A stretch of DNA of 64,000 nt from Treponema denticola (GTDB lineage Bacteria; Spirochaetota; Spirochaetia; Treponematales; Treponemataceae), in assembly GCF_024181405.1 (NCBI RefSeq), contig NZ_CP051302.1, forward strand, positions 620,001 to 684,000. Reading direction: 5' to 3'. The notes below the pieces were generated by a model, which saw only the letters and a list, made by a program, of their open reading frames with translations, was not told the origin of the DNA and made no database searches. This document shows positions 16,986-25,292 of the stretch, piece by piece. Position 1 is the stretch's first letter. Each line of letters starts with the position of its first letter. Both the position numbers and the translations under genes were made by a program.

Positions 16986-17755
16986 TTATAACTTTTTATA
17001 TTTTCCTCTTCCCAAAAATTTGATAAACCCCTTGTCTCTTAAATATTGGAGTTGTTGTCTTATCTTGTCTTTGATAAAATTATTTTCAGGATGTTTTAAT
17101 TTCAACTCATTTTCAAAGGCGTATATTTGGCTTAAAGAAAACTCTTCTGTGTTTATTTTTTCTATACAAGCTATGATATCAAGCAGCCAGCCTCGAGATT
17201 CAATATTTGTTTTTTTTAGGGATTTTATTTTTGCATATTTGTTTATTATTTCTTTCGAGTCTGTTTCGATTTGATCTTTTATTATAAATATTTTTCCTGC
17301 ATCGGGAATTTTCGAAATATCTATATTGCATCCTATCCATCCGGCTCGTCTTGCCGTATTTGATAAAGGCTTTCTTTTTAAAATAATAGATGGAGTAAAA
17401 AATGATTTGGTATCAAAATGAAATTTGATACTTCGTAGTCCTTATAAGTCAGGAAAAGAAAGTTCGGATTTCTATAAGATGTAATTCTTTCAATCATTGT
17501 TTTATAGGTTCCGTCCGTGATGATATTCGGTAATTTTCCGGAAATGCTTTCTTTACTTTTTAACTCAAAATCCGATTTGCAGTTTTTACAGAAAAAATCT
17601 CCTGCCGGATAGTTATTTGGATATGCCTCGATTTTAAGTTTACCGCAAATCGGGCAATTAAAATTTCTTAGTACCCAATCCTCTGTTAGCACCCTTACCA
17701 TCTGAGATTTACTGTGATATTTTTTTATTAAAGAAATGTCAAATCGGTATATCAT
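16986..17755 (-). pseudogene. DpnI-like methyl-directed restriction endonuclease, frameshifted
   Basis: Two frames together encode a close DpnI relative, about 256 residues against 254 for DpnI. The first frame starts at ATG 17755 and contains RVLTEDWVLRNFNCPICGKL, the PD-(D/E)XK core GDFFCKNCKSDFELKSK with Asp and Glu-x-Lys, and the zinc-ribbon cysteines. It then hits a stop soon after a T6 run (minus strand, near 17399). Adding one T there continues straight into TPSIILKRKPLSNTARRAGW, IGCNIDISKIPDAGKIF, and the winged-helix end LRDKGFIKFLGRGKYKKL. DpnI cuts GATC only when the adenine is methylated. The lesion could be inactivation, slippage-based phase switching or a sequencing error. No methylase is adjacent, as expected for a DpnI-type enzyme. 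Confidence 0.88.
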
Positions 17756-17797
17756 AATCGTCCCAAATAATTTTCTACTAATCAACTAATCGTAAAT

Positions 17798-18487
17798 TTA
17801 ATCCTTATCAAAAATATCCTTTACGGTTTCTTTTTCTGCCTTTTCTTTTGCTTTTTTGTAATCGCTTTCAAACATAAATAAAATAGCACCTGAGTCAAAA
17901 CCTATGTCGCAAAAGAAAAAGGGTTTATTGTCGGTGTATCTAAATCCTGTCCTTGCACTTAAAAGCTTTGATTTTAAAGGATATTTTCTTCCGGCGAAGG
18001 GATATATTTCTTTTATAATTGCAAACTCCAAGCCTGCATTTATTTGAAACCGTGCGATTATTACAGGATCGACAGCATGAATACTCGTAAAAAGATTTAG
18101 TTCAAAGGTGTCGGATATAAAATTTAAGGTATCATAGCTTAATTTTGCATTTATAAAAGACATAATAAATAGTCCGTGTTTTAAAAAAGCTAATCTTTGG
18201 TCGGCAGCACTGTTGATGGTTTCTATTTCTTTATTGCTGGCTTTTATATCCATATAAAAAGGACTCAAGGATAAATTAAATCCCGAATCCAAGTCTTTAA
18301 AATAAAACTTAAATGCGGAAATATTTAAGTCCCATGCAGCCTTAGGTTTTTGTGCTTGGAAAAGACCGCCAATTTTTACATCTCCCAATGACCAATAAGA
18401 ATTAAGTTCAAATCCGTAAGCGGAGAGGGCTAGGCTTAAAAATAAAACAAAGCTTATTTTTTTTATATGATTTTTAAATAGAATCAT
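17798..18487 (-). CDS. Hypothetical exported protein, possible outer-membrane barrel
   Basis: A 229-residue protein with a signal peptide (FVLFLSLALSAYGFE) and alternating hydrophobic/polar segments typical of beta-barrels (WDLNISAFKFYFKDL, GFNLSLSPFYMDI), ending in a Lys/Glu-rich tail. AGGAGGAAG precedes the ATG. No named family is recognised; similar small spirochaetal barrel-like proteins are common. It lies upstream of the DpnI homologue on the same strand, with a 42-nt gap. Confidence 0.6.
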   Translation of the reverse strand: MILFKNHIKKISFVLFLSLALSAYGFELNSYWSLGDVKIGGLFQAQKPKAAWDLNISAFKFYFKDLDSGFNLSLSPFYMDIKASNKEIETINSAADQRLAFLKHGLFIMSFINAKLSYDTLNFISDTFELNLFTSIHAVDPVIIARFQINAGLEFAIIKEIYPFAGRKYPLKSKLLSARTGFRYTDNKPFFFCDIGFDSGAILFMFESDYKKAKEKAEKETVKDIFDKD

Positions 18488-18618
18488 TTTTCTTCCTCCT
18501 TTTGTGTTTCATATAACAGGAAATTTATCGCTACTACAAGTTTAGTTTTTTTACAATTTTTGTCAAGTTCTTTTTTGATTGTTTCTTATTGGTTATTCCC
18601 GCCTTTGCTTCCTCCCTC

Positions 18619-18647
18619 TTGACTTCATAAATATTTTTTTATATATA
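18619..18647 (+). promoter_or_regulatory. Probable promoter of the [FeFe] hydrogenase gene
   Basis: TTGACT (18619-18624), 17-nt spacer, TATATA (18642-18647), followed by AGGGGAGAG before ATG 18677. The -10 is not fully consensus. Confidence 0.45.
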
Positions 18648-18676
18648 TTTAATGTGCCGTTTTTTTAGGGGAGAGT

Positions 18677-20158
18677 ATGCTTAACATAAATAATAACACA
18701 TCTAATATCAAAAGAGAAATTCTTGTACGCATTGCCAAGCTCCAACTTGAAGGTAAGCTTCAAGAAGGCGTTCACTATATTCCGAGAGAAATGGTTCCGA
18801 GAAACAGTACTCCTATAAGGTGCTGTATTTTTCATGACAGGGAAATAATGAGGCATCGGGTAATTGCAAGGCTCGGCTGTTCTTTGGAAAATTATGATGA
18901 AGAAAAGACCCTGGCTCAATTTGCAAAAGAAGCTTTAGAAAGAGAAAAACCGACATGGCCCATGCTCACCGTTTTGGATGAGGCCTGTAATGCCTGCGTA
19001 AAAAGTAAATATATGATTACAAATTCTTGTCAAGCCTGTGTTGCCCGTCCCTGCATGATGAACTGTCCTAAGACCGCTATAGCGATTTCGGGAGGAAGAG
19101 CCCGTATTGATGAAGAAAAATGCATAAACTGCGGTATCTGTTTAAAAAACTGTCCCTACCATGCCGTTATAAAAATCCCCGTTCCGTGTGAAGAATCCTG
19201 TCCCGTTGGCGCTATCTCAAAAGACGAAAACGGAAAAGAAAGAATCGATTACCATAAATGTATTTTTTGCGGAAACTGTATGAGGGAATGTCCTTTTGGT
19301 GCCATGATGGATAAGGGGCAGATTGTGGATGTCATAAAACATTTAATGAGCGGAAAAAAAGTTTCCGCCCTCTATGCTCCTGCGGTTGCAGCCCAGTTTA
19401 AGGCTGTTCCGGGACAGCTTGAGGCTGCCTTAAAAAAAGCCGGTTTCAATAAGGTTTGGGAAGTAGCTATAGGTGCGGACATAACGGCTGACCGTGAAGC
19501 TTCCGAGTTTGAAGAGAGAATGGAACACGGACATATCTTAATGACTACATCCTGCTGTCCTGCCTATGTCAGGGCAGTAAAAAAACATGTTCCGGCCCTT
19601 GTTCCCTGTATCTCGGATACAAGAAGCCCGATGCACTATACGGCCGAATTGGCAAAAAAAGAAGATCCTGATTGCGTTACGGTATTTATAGGTCCCTGTC
19701 TTGCAAAGAGGCGGGAGGGCTTGGAAGATGAGTTTGTAGACTATGTTTTGTCGATAGAAGAATTGGGAGCCTTGCTGACTGCCAAAGAAATAGATATTTC
19801 CAAGGAAGAAGCCTTGCCCGGAAAAATTACGCCGACCTCTTCGGGAAGAGGCTTTGCAGCCTCAGGCGGTGTTGCCGAAGCTGTAAGAGTTCGTCTCAAA
19901 AAACCTGAAAACCTCCGGCCCGTGCTTATAAACGGCCTTAATAAAGAAGGAATGAAACAGCTTGCCTCCTATGGTAAAATTCAAAGCGGAGAGCTTCCTC
20001 ATGATTCGTCCACGCCCAACCTTGTAGAAGTTATGTCATGTGAAGGCGGCTGCATAGGCGGGCCTTCGGTTATCACAAACCAAAAACTTGCTGCAAGCCA
20101 ACTAAAAAAATACGCAGACGAAGGACTTTCTTATTCGAGAGAAAAAGATTTAATGTAG
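18677..20158 (+). CDS. Monomeric [FeFe] hydrogenase (group B-like)
   Basis: A 493-residue iron hydrogenase. An N-terminal cysteine-rich stretch (CNACVKSKYM, NSCQACVARPCMMNCP) is followed by ferredoxin-type 4Fe-4S motifs, CINCGICLKNCPYH and CIFCGNCMRECPFG. The H-cluster domain carries the three expected motifs in variant form: TTSCCPAYVRAVKKH, FIGPCLAKRREG (in place of MPCxxKxxE) and EVMSCEGGCIGGPS. These variants are typical of group B enzymes. It would evolve or sense hydrogen coupled to ferredoxin, in keeping with amino-acid fermentation. It stands alone; maturases HydEFG are not in the window. AGGGGAGAG supports the start. Confidence 0.92.
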   Translation: MLNINNNTSNIKREILVRIAKLQLEGKLQEGVHYIPREMVPRNSTPIRCCIFHDREIMRHRVIARLGCSLENYDEEKTLAQFAKEALEREKPTWPMLTVLDEACNACVKSKYMITNSCQACVARPCMMNCPKTAIAISGGRARIDEEKCINCGICLKNCPYHAVIKIPVPCEESCPVGAISKDENGKERIDYHKCIFCGNCMRECPFGAMMDKGQIVDVIKHLMSGKKVSALYAPAVAAQFKAVPGQLEAALKKAGFNKVWEVAIGADITADREASEFEERMEHGHILMTTSCCPAYVRAVKKHVPALVPCISDTRSPMHYTAELAKKEDPDCVTVFIGPCLAKRREGLEDEFVDYVLSIEELGALLTAKEIDISKEEALPGKITPTSSGRGFAASGGVAEAVRVRLKKPENLRPVLINGLNKEGMKQLASYGKIQSGELPHDSSTPNLVEVMSCEGGCIGGPSVITNQKLAASQLKKYADEGLSYSREKDLM

Positions 20159-20173
20159 TAAAAAAATTACTGC

Positions 20174-20734
20174 CTATAATACTTTTTCATACACGGCTCT
20201 TTCGCCGCCGATCAATTTGGGGCGGCTTTTGAGGGCTGTGAGCCTCGCTGCACCTATGTACTTGGTTTTAAGCCTTACGGGGACTTGCACAAATTTTATG
20301 TGCATTCCGATTTCGGTGTCTCCTATGTCCATGCCGGCATGGGCTCTTACGTGTTCTATCATAACCGGAGCCTTAAAAAGATTGTAGGCGGCGAGGGAGG
20401 CTGCTCCTCCTGCGTGGAGGGCAGGAACTACCGACACCTCTTCAAAGCCGTATTTTTCTTGAGCTTCCTTTTCGATAACGAGGGCTCTGTTGATGTGTTC
20501 GCAGCCTTGAACTGCCAAAAAGATTCCTTTCGGTTCAAGGACTGAAAGCAGGGCGGAAACTATTGTTCTTCCGGCTTCTTCATTTGAGGCCTTACCGATT
20601 ACTCCTCCCGAAACCTCGCTGGTGCTGCAGCCTAGAACAAGTATGTCTCCGGCTTTTAAAGAAGCCGCTTCAAGAAGCTCATTTAAGGCGGCTATAGTTT
20701 CTTCTTTTATTTTTTCCAAATCGATTCCGCTCAT
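20174..20734 (-). CDS. UPF0340/TIGR01440 family protein (YwlG-like)
   Basis: A 186-residue protein of the conserved UPF0340 family. Family features are [34 protein letters not shown] and [19 protein letters not shown]. The function is unknown although it is widespread in Firmicutes and spirochaetes. It lies just after purL (26 nt) on the same strand, so co-transcription is likely. No membrane segment or signal peptide. Confidence 0.88.
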   Translation of the reverse strand: MSGIDLEKIKEETIAALNELLEAASLKAGDILVLGCSTSEVSGGVIGKASNEEAGRTIVSALLSVLEPKGIFLAVQGCEHINRALVIEKEAQEKYGFEEVSVVPALHAGGAASLAAYNLFKAPVMIEHVRAHAGMDIGDTEIGMHIKFVQVPVRLKTKYIGAARLTALKSRPKLIGGERAVYEKVL

Positions 20735-20760
20735 ATTTTCTCGCCCTTAAACTAACTTCG

Positions 20761-23607
20761 TTAAAGTTTTAATCCTGTCTTTCCGCAGGTTTTTCCTATC
20801 TCGTAAATTGAAGCACCTTCCATTTCTTTTTCAAAGGCCGAACGGTTTTCTTCTTTTACTTCGACAAGAAGACAGCCTGTGGTTTCCCCAAAGAGGCTTG
20901 CAATCTTTGAAGCCCCCAGCCTTGTGTGGAAGTCTTCGTTTAACTCGGCTCCTATTCCGCTTAAACACATTTCGTAGAGGGCGGCAGCTAATCCTCCTTC
21001 GCTTAGGTCATGGCATGAAAGCACCAAGCCCTTCATTATATTGGAGTGAAGTTTTTTATAAAGCTCAGCCACTTCTTTTTTAAAGGAAGGAACGGCATCG
21101 CTTTCTCCTGAAGGAATGCCGAAAAGTTCTGCAAAAACCGAGCCGCCGAAAGAAAATTGAGGTTTACCTACAAGGTAAATAGCCGAACCTTCTTTTTTAA
21201 AGTCCGAGCCCGGAACCTTTCCGATGTCGGGAACTATTCCCATCGCCGATATTAAAAGTGACGGCGGAATGGAAACTCTTTTTCCTTCCGAGCTTAGGTA
21301 TTCGTTATTAAAGGAGTCCTTCCCCGAAATAAAAGGGGTTTTAAAGACGAGGGCAGTGTCATAGCAAGAGCGTGCCATCTCTATCAGTGCCCACATGGTT
21401 TCCGGACGGTTGGGATCTCCTAAGCAAAAATTATCGAGGATGGCTGTTTTTTCGGGGTCTGCTCCGGCTGCAACGGCATTTCGGACAGCTTCGTCTATCG
21501 CACTTGCTGCGGCTGCATAAGGATCCAAAAGCCCCTGCCTCGGATTTAAGGCATTTGAGATAGCAACGGCTTTTTTCCCTTCCGTTTCCATAGGCTTTAT
21601 AACGGCTGCATCCTGAGGCACATTCCCTTCAGGGCCGTCATAGGGGCGTAGAATTGTTCCGCCTTGAACCTCATGGTCGTAAAGTCTTACTATGTATTCT
21701 TTTGAATTTACGGCATGATGATTTATCACAGCCTTTAGAGCCTCATTTAGATCGGGTTCCGTATATTTAGGATATTTTATAAAAGGTTTTCCATCTTTTG
21801 GAGGAGCCGCTTTTAGTTTTCTCTGAGGCGGGCCTGAATGTAAAAAGCCGCATGAAAGATTTATAATTTCCTTTTCGCCGAAGCGTACTCTTAAAACGGC
21901 ATCTCCGGTAAAACGGCCGAGGTTTGTCAATTCCACATCGTTGGCATCGCAGAGCTTTTGTAAGGCATCGAGTTTGTCATTTGGAACGGCGATAACCATT
22001 CTTTCCTGTGCCTCCGAAAGCCATAGCTCCCATGGGGCCAGGCCCTGATATTTTACGGGGATTTTTGCGAGGTCTACATCGCAGCCGAGTGCCGAAGCCA
22101 TTTCGCCTACGGCAGAAGAATAACCTCCCGCTCCGCAGTCGGTAATTGCTGAATAAAGACCTTGATCGCGGGCATCTATAAGAATTTCCGCTACCTTTTT
22201 TTGAATTATAGGTTCTCCAATTTGAACCGATGAGCCTGCAACATCGCCGGTGCTTGCATCCATTACCATCGAAGAAAATGTAGCTCCCCTAAGGCCGTCC
22301 CGTCCCGTTTTTCCGCCTAAAGAAATAATATGATCTCCGGCCGAGGGCTTTGTGCGGTGCTTTCCTCTGGGGGCGATACCTGCACATCCGCAGTAGACTA
22401 AAGGATTTGAAGCATAAGCCTCGTGGTAGTGAACGCCTCCGTTTACGGTCGGAATGCCCATCTTGTTTCCGTAGTCCTTAACTCCTTCTATAACGCCTGA
22501 GATTATGCGCTTAGGATGAAGTGTTCCCTTGGGAACATTTTCTGCCGGAGTATCGGGATGGCCGAAGCAAAGGACGTCGGTTACGGCAAAGGGACGGGCT
22601 GAAACGCCCATAACATCTCTGATAACGCCGCCGACTCCCGTATTGGCTCCTCCGAAGGGCTCAATGGCGGAAGGATGGTTATGAGTTTCCGCCTTAAAAG
22701 AAACTTCATATTTTTCGTCAAATTCGATAATACCTGCATTGTCCACAAAGGAGGAAAGCACCCAAGGAGCATTGATATCATCGGTGGCCTTTTTGATATA
22801 GGTTTTAATTATGCTGTTTACGCAAAGATCGGGATAGGCCTTTTTTTGTTCCTCTGTTAGAGAGGTGCCGTCAATTTCTATTTTTGCCTTAAATGTTTTA
22901 TGAACGCAGTGCTCGCTCCAAGTTTGGGCTATGGTTTCAAATTCCGCATCGGTACAAGATCGCTTTTCCGTCTTGTAGAATTCTCTGATAGCCCTCATCT
23001 CGTAAATATCCAAGGCAGCCCGCCTTTCGTTTGAGAGGGCTAAAAGTTCCTCATCGTTCATGGAGGCTATGTCTATGATTTCAACTTTTGTATTAGGCTC
23101 ATTTTTTCCGTCATGTTCATGAGCCCATGCAGGTTCTACAAAGCCTATTTTATACTGTTCTATAACGTCATTGCATAAAAGGCTTTTTGCAATCTTTTCT
23201 ATTTCGGATTGGGTTAGTTCACCCTGAATATCGTAGGCTTTTCCGCTGGTAATTTCTTCAACGCCGAGAATACCGAGTTCTTTGACCACCCTCAAGGCCT
23301 CGCGTGAAGATGAGTCCGTAACTCCCGGCTTTAAAGCTGTTTCGATATGGAAAATATTTTTTTTATCTTCTATTGTAAAGCTTTCGGTTTGGCTGTACTC
23401 ATAAAGCTCATCGCAAAATAAGAAGTCGGCCAGTACCTTTTTTTCTTCATTTGAAAGATTTCCGCGTACAAAATAAAGGGTTTCGGTATTTATTTCTTTA
23501 ACGGCTTTAAAGCCGAGAACATGGGCCTGCTTTAAGAGCTCCTCATTTTTGGGTATTTGAAAGTGTAAGCCTTCTTTGCTTTTAACACAAAATCGGTAAA
23601 TATTCAT
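20761..23607 (-). CDS. purL: Phosphoribosylformylglycinamidine synthase, PurS-like + PurL, no glutaminase domain
   Basis: A 948-residue PurL making FGAM from FGAR, glutamine and ATP. The open frame begins two codons earlier at TTG; ATG 23607 with AAGAGG is used. Residues 1-160 contain a PurS-like segment (IFHIETALKPGVTDSSSREA). The synthetase halves carry FKAETHNHPSAIEPFGGANT, GGKTGRDGLRGATFSS, GAGGYSSAVGEMA and SCHDLSEGGLAAAL. The roughly 300-residue C-terminal glutaminase domain of the large E. coli enzyme is absent, so a separate PurQ must supply ammonia from elsewhere. It is intermediate in length between small PurL (about 740) and large PurL (about 1300). Confidence 0.95.
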   Translation of the reverse strand: MNIYRFCVKSKEGLHFQIPKNEELLKQAHVLGFKAVKEINTETLYFVRGNLSNEEKKVLADFLFCDELYEYSQTESFTIEDKKNIFHIETALKPGVTDSSSREALRVVKELGILGVEEITSGKAYDIQGELTQSEIEKIAKSLLCNDVIEQYKIGFVEPAWAHEHDGKNEPNTKVEIIDIASMNDEELLALSNERRAALDIYEMRAIREFYKTEKRSCTDAEFETIAQTWSEHCVHKTFKAKIEIDGTSLTEEQKKAYPDLCVNSIIKTYIKKATDDINAPWVLSSFVDNAGIIEFDEKYEVSFKAETHNHPSAIEPFGGANTGVGGVIRDVMGVSARPFAVTDVLCFGHPDTPAENVPKGTLHPKRIISGVIEGVKDYGNKMGIPTVNGGVHYHEAYASNPLVYCGCAGIAPRGKHRTKPSAGDHIISLGGKTGRDGLRGATFSSMVMDASTGDVAGSSVQIGEPIIQKKVAEILIDARDQGLYSAITDCGAGGYSSAVGEMASALGCDVDLAKIPVKYQGLAPWELWLSEAQERMVIAVPNDKLDALQKLCDANDVELTNLGRFTGDAVLRVRFGEKEIINLSCGFLHSGPPQRKLKAAPPKDGKPFIKYPKYTEPDLNEALKAVINHHAVNSKEYIVRLYDHEVQGGTILRPYDGPEGNVPQDAAVIKPMETEGKKAVAISNALNPRQGLLDPYAAAASAIDEAVRNAVAAGADPEKTAILDNFCLGDPNRPETMWALIEMARSCYDTALVFKTPFISGKDSFNNEYLSSEGKRVSIPPSLLISAMGIVPDIGKVPGSDFKKEGSAIYLVGKPQFSFGGSVFAELFGIPSGESDAVPSFKKEVAELYKKLHSNIMKGLVLSCHDLSEGGLAAALYEMCLSGIGAELNEDFHTRLGASKIASLFGETTGCLLVEVKEENRSAFEKEMEGASIYEIGKTCGKTGLKL

Positions 23608-23655
23608 AGACAACCTCTTAACTTCCGATGGATTTTGGATAATTATATATAGTTA

Positions 23656-23684
23656 AGTATACTTGAAGTGAGGGAAAAATTCAA
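23656..23684 (-). promoter_or_regulatory. Sigma-70-type promoter for purL
   Basis: On the minus strand TTGAAT (23679-23684), 17-nt spacer, TATACT (23656-23661), about 48 nt before the start codon. The -10 overlaps a short palindrome AAGTATACTT. Confidence 0.6.
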
Positions 23685-23762
23685 GGTAGGGGCGGAGTGT
23701 TGTTTTGAACGGATTTATTTAGATAGGCATATTTTTACGAAATTTAAAAATATTCCTAAGAA

Positions 23763-24335
23763 TTATTTATTTGGAATGCGGTATCTAAGTCCAAGGCCTA
23801 TGTGAGGTACCCAATTTATAGCAATTTTATCGTTTATCTGTTTATTTTGAAGAGATAAAACTCCATGTTTAGTGTCTGTCAAAGCGTAAGAAAAACCGAT
23901 AGCAGGAGCGGCTTCAATAAATAAGTTAAATGCAGGAGTTCTTCGAAAATTTATTTCCCAACGTATAGGGCATAATAGTGTGACTCCAATAGAGGCTGGT
24001 ACAAACAGAACCATAAAACTACTAATGTCAACAGCAGGTCCTATTGTAAGAGGGCATTTTTGTCCATCAATTACAGGTTCCCATACAGTAAAAAGAAGAC
24101 CTGTTCTAATGTCTACTTGTCGGCTCATAAATGGTATACCTGTTGAACCTATCAGTAAATCAAATTCCATCAAATCATTAAATTCATGTGAATAAGATAA
24201 ACCTATAAATGGAAAGCCTACCCAAGCTCCAAGCTTATCTTTTCCGCCATTACCGTTTCCCTGCAAATCCGATTGTGCAAAAATATTTGCAGAAACCATC
24301 ATCATACAGAAAAAAACTATCAATATTTTTTTCAT
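23763..24335 (-). CDS. Hypothetical exported outer-membrane-type protein
   Basis: A 190-residue protein. ATG 24335 with AAGGATGG upstream is preferred over ATG 24365. A signal peptide (KKILIVFFCMMMVSANIFAQ) precedes a Gly-rich linker and beta strands ending in an amphipathic strand (HIGLGLRYRIPNK), in the style of small outer-membrane barrels. No family is recognised. It is divergent from the defence cluster and has its own promoter (TTGACA-17-TAGTAT on the minus strand). Confidence 0.6.
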   Translation of the reverse strand: MKKILIVFFCMMMVSANIFAQSDLQGNGNGGKDKLGAWVGFPFIGLSYSHEFNDLMEFDLLIGSTGIPFMSRQVDIRTGLLFTVWEPVIDGQKCPLTIGPAVDISSFMVLFVPASIGVTLLCPIRWEINFRRTPAFNLFIEAAPAIGFSYALTDTKHGVLSLQNKQINDKIAINWVPHIGLGLRYRIPNK

Positions 24336-24441
24336 CTTAACCATCCTTCTTGCAATGTTTTTCACTGCAATTTAATTTTTTATTTAAAATGCCGATTGGT
24401 TCCGTTACCATTCTTTTTAGTGATAGGCCAATCAAGCAGGT

Positions 24442-24470
24442 ATACTATTGTATAAACAATTATTTGTCAA
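24442..24470 (-). promoter_or_regulatory. Promoter of the exported-protein gene, with structured leader
   Basis: Minus strand TTGACA (24465-24470), 17-nt spacer, TAGTAT (24442-24447). The roughly 100-nt leader can form GATTGG/CCAATC (24394-24399 with 24428-24433). The 24336-24663 gap also holds the promoter region of the plus-strand cluster; I see no gene in it. Confidence 0.65.
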
Positions 24471-24589
24471 GGTCTTGAATTTGGGACTTTTTGGGGGAAT
24501 AAAGCATAAAGATAAAAATGGCTGTTTAAAAAGCTATGCCATGAATCTTGTTTTTTATTGAAATTTAGCTATAATTCTTTAAGAAAAAA

Positions 24590-24599
24590 TGTCAACTCT
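24590..24599 (+). promoter_or_regulatory. TGTYAACTYT element, copy 1 (before the CARF gene)
   Basis: TGTCAACTCT, 74 nt before ATG 24664. Related 10-mers occur 65 nt before the TerY-like gene and 65 nt before the McrB-like gene. Downstream of this copy an imperfect palindrome TGCTTTATAAAATTATAGCA (24628-24647) may be an operator. Confidence 0.45.
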
Positions 24600-24663
24600 T
24601 TGTTAAAATAAACTATATTCTAAATTATGCTTTATAAAATTATAGCATTTTAAAGAGGTATAT

Positions 24664-25278
24664 ATGAAAATTATTTTTACGACGATTCCTATGAAGGACA
24701 AAATCGAAAAACTGAAATATCCGGTTGAAGGATACAAGGATTTGGAATATGAAAATCCGGTAATATTCCCTGTAAATGCCGTTCTTGCAAAAACATTGAA
24801 AAAAGGAGAACCTGTTAAGATTGTTCAACTGATGAATGATTCGGGCTCAAGTAAAAAAAATGCAGAGACTTTTAAGACTGAACTTAAAAGTTTAAACGAG
24901 AGAATAGGTGCCGATATTTCTTTTTTTGATGTAACTGAGGCTTTTGAAGAAAACAAGGAAACTAACGAGAATCGGTTTAGAAAACTGCTGGACTATCTTG
25001 AACCTGATGCAGAAATAATTACCGATATAACATTCGGTCAAAAAACCTTACCGATTGTTCTTTTTTGTGTTTTAAATTTCGCAGAAAAATTTTTCAATGC
25101 CGAAATAAAGCACATCATCTATGGAAAGGCCGAATTTGAAAAAGGAGAAATTAAAAAGGACAGTCAGCGCATTTTTGATTTGACTCCTCTTTATTACTTA
25201 AATAGTTTGACATCGGCTATGGAAGCTCCTGACGGAAAATCTGCAATAAAAACAATAGATAAATTCTTTGCTTTGTAG
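24664..25278 (+). CDS. Small CARF-domain-like protein (TM1812/Csx-type)
   Basis: A 204-residue protein made essentially of one Rossmann-like domain. The N-terminus reads KIIFTTIPM, a short beta strand and loop as in CARF proteins. The segment AEIITDITFGQKTLPIVLF (about residues 117-135) matches the second ligand-loop region of the TM1812/Csx1-2 group (usually D-x-T-H/F-G). No HEPN, nuclease or HTH domain is attached, so it would be a sensor or regulator for cyclic oligonucleotides or RNA ends. It opens the cluster and is 14 nt upstream of the sigma-like gene, so the two may work as a pair. AAGAGG precedes the ATG. No cas genes are present. Confidence 0.7.
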   Translation: MKIIFTTIPMKDKIEKLKYPVEGYKDLEYENPVIFPVNAVLAKTLKKGEPVKIVQLMNDSGSSKKNAETFKTELKSLNERIGADISFFDVTEAFEENKETNENRFRKLLDYLEPDAEIITDITFGQKTLPIVLFCVLNFAEKFFNAEIKHIIYGKAEFEKGEIKKDSQRIFDLTPLYYLNSLTSAMEAPDGKSAIKTIDKFFAL

Positions 25279-25292
25279 GGGATTTTTTTTAA

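Noticed and set aside
16981..17274. Plus-strand open frame of 97 codons
   Set aside because: It is the antisense of the second half of the DpnI homologue, whose translation matches the family in detail.
24336..24663. Attachment site or mobile-element border upstream of the defence cluster
   Set aside because: No integrase, tRNA end or matching direct repeat is visible at 24.3-24.7 kb and 42.4-43.3 kb; the gap is explained by two divergent promoters.
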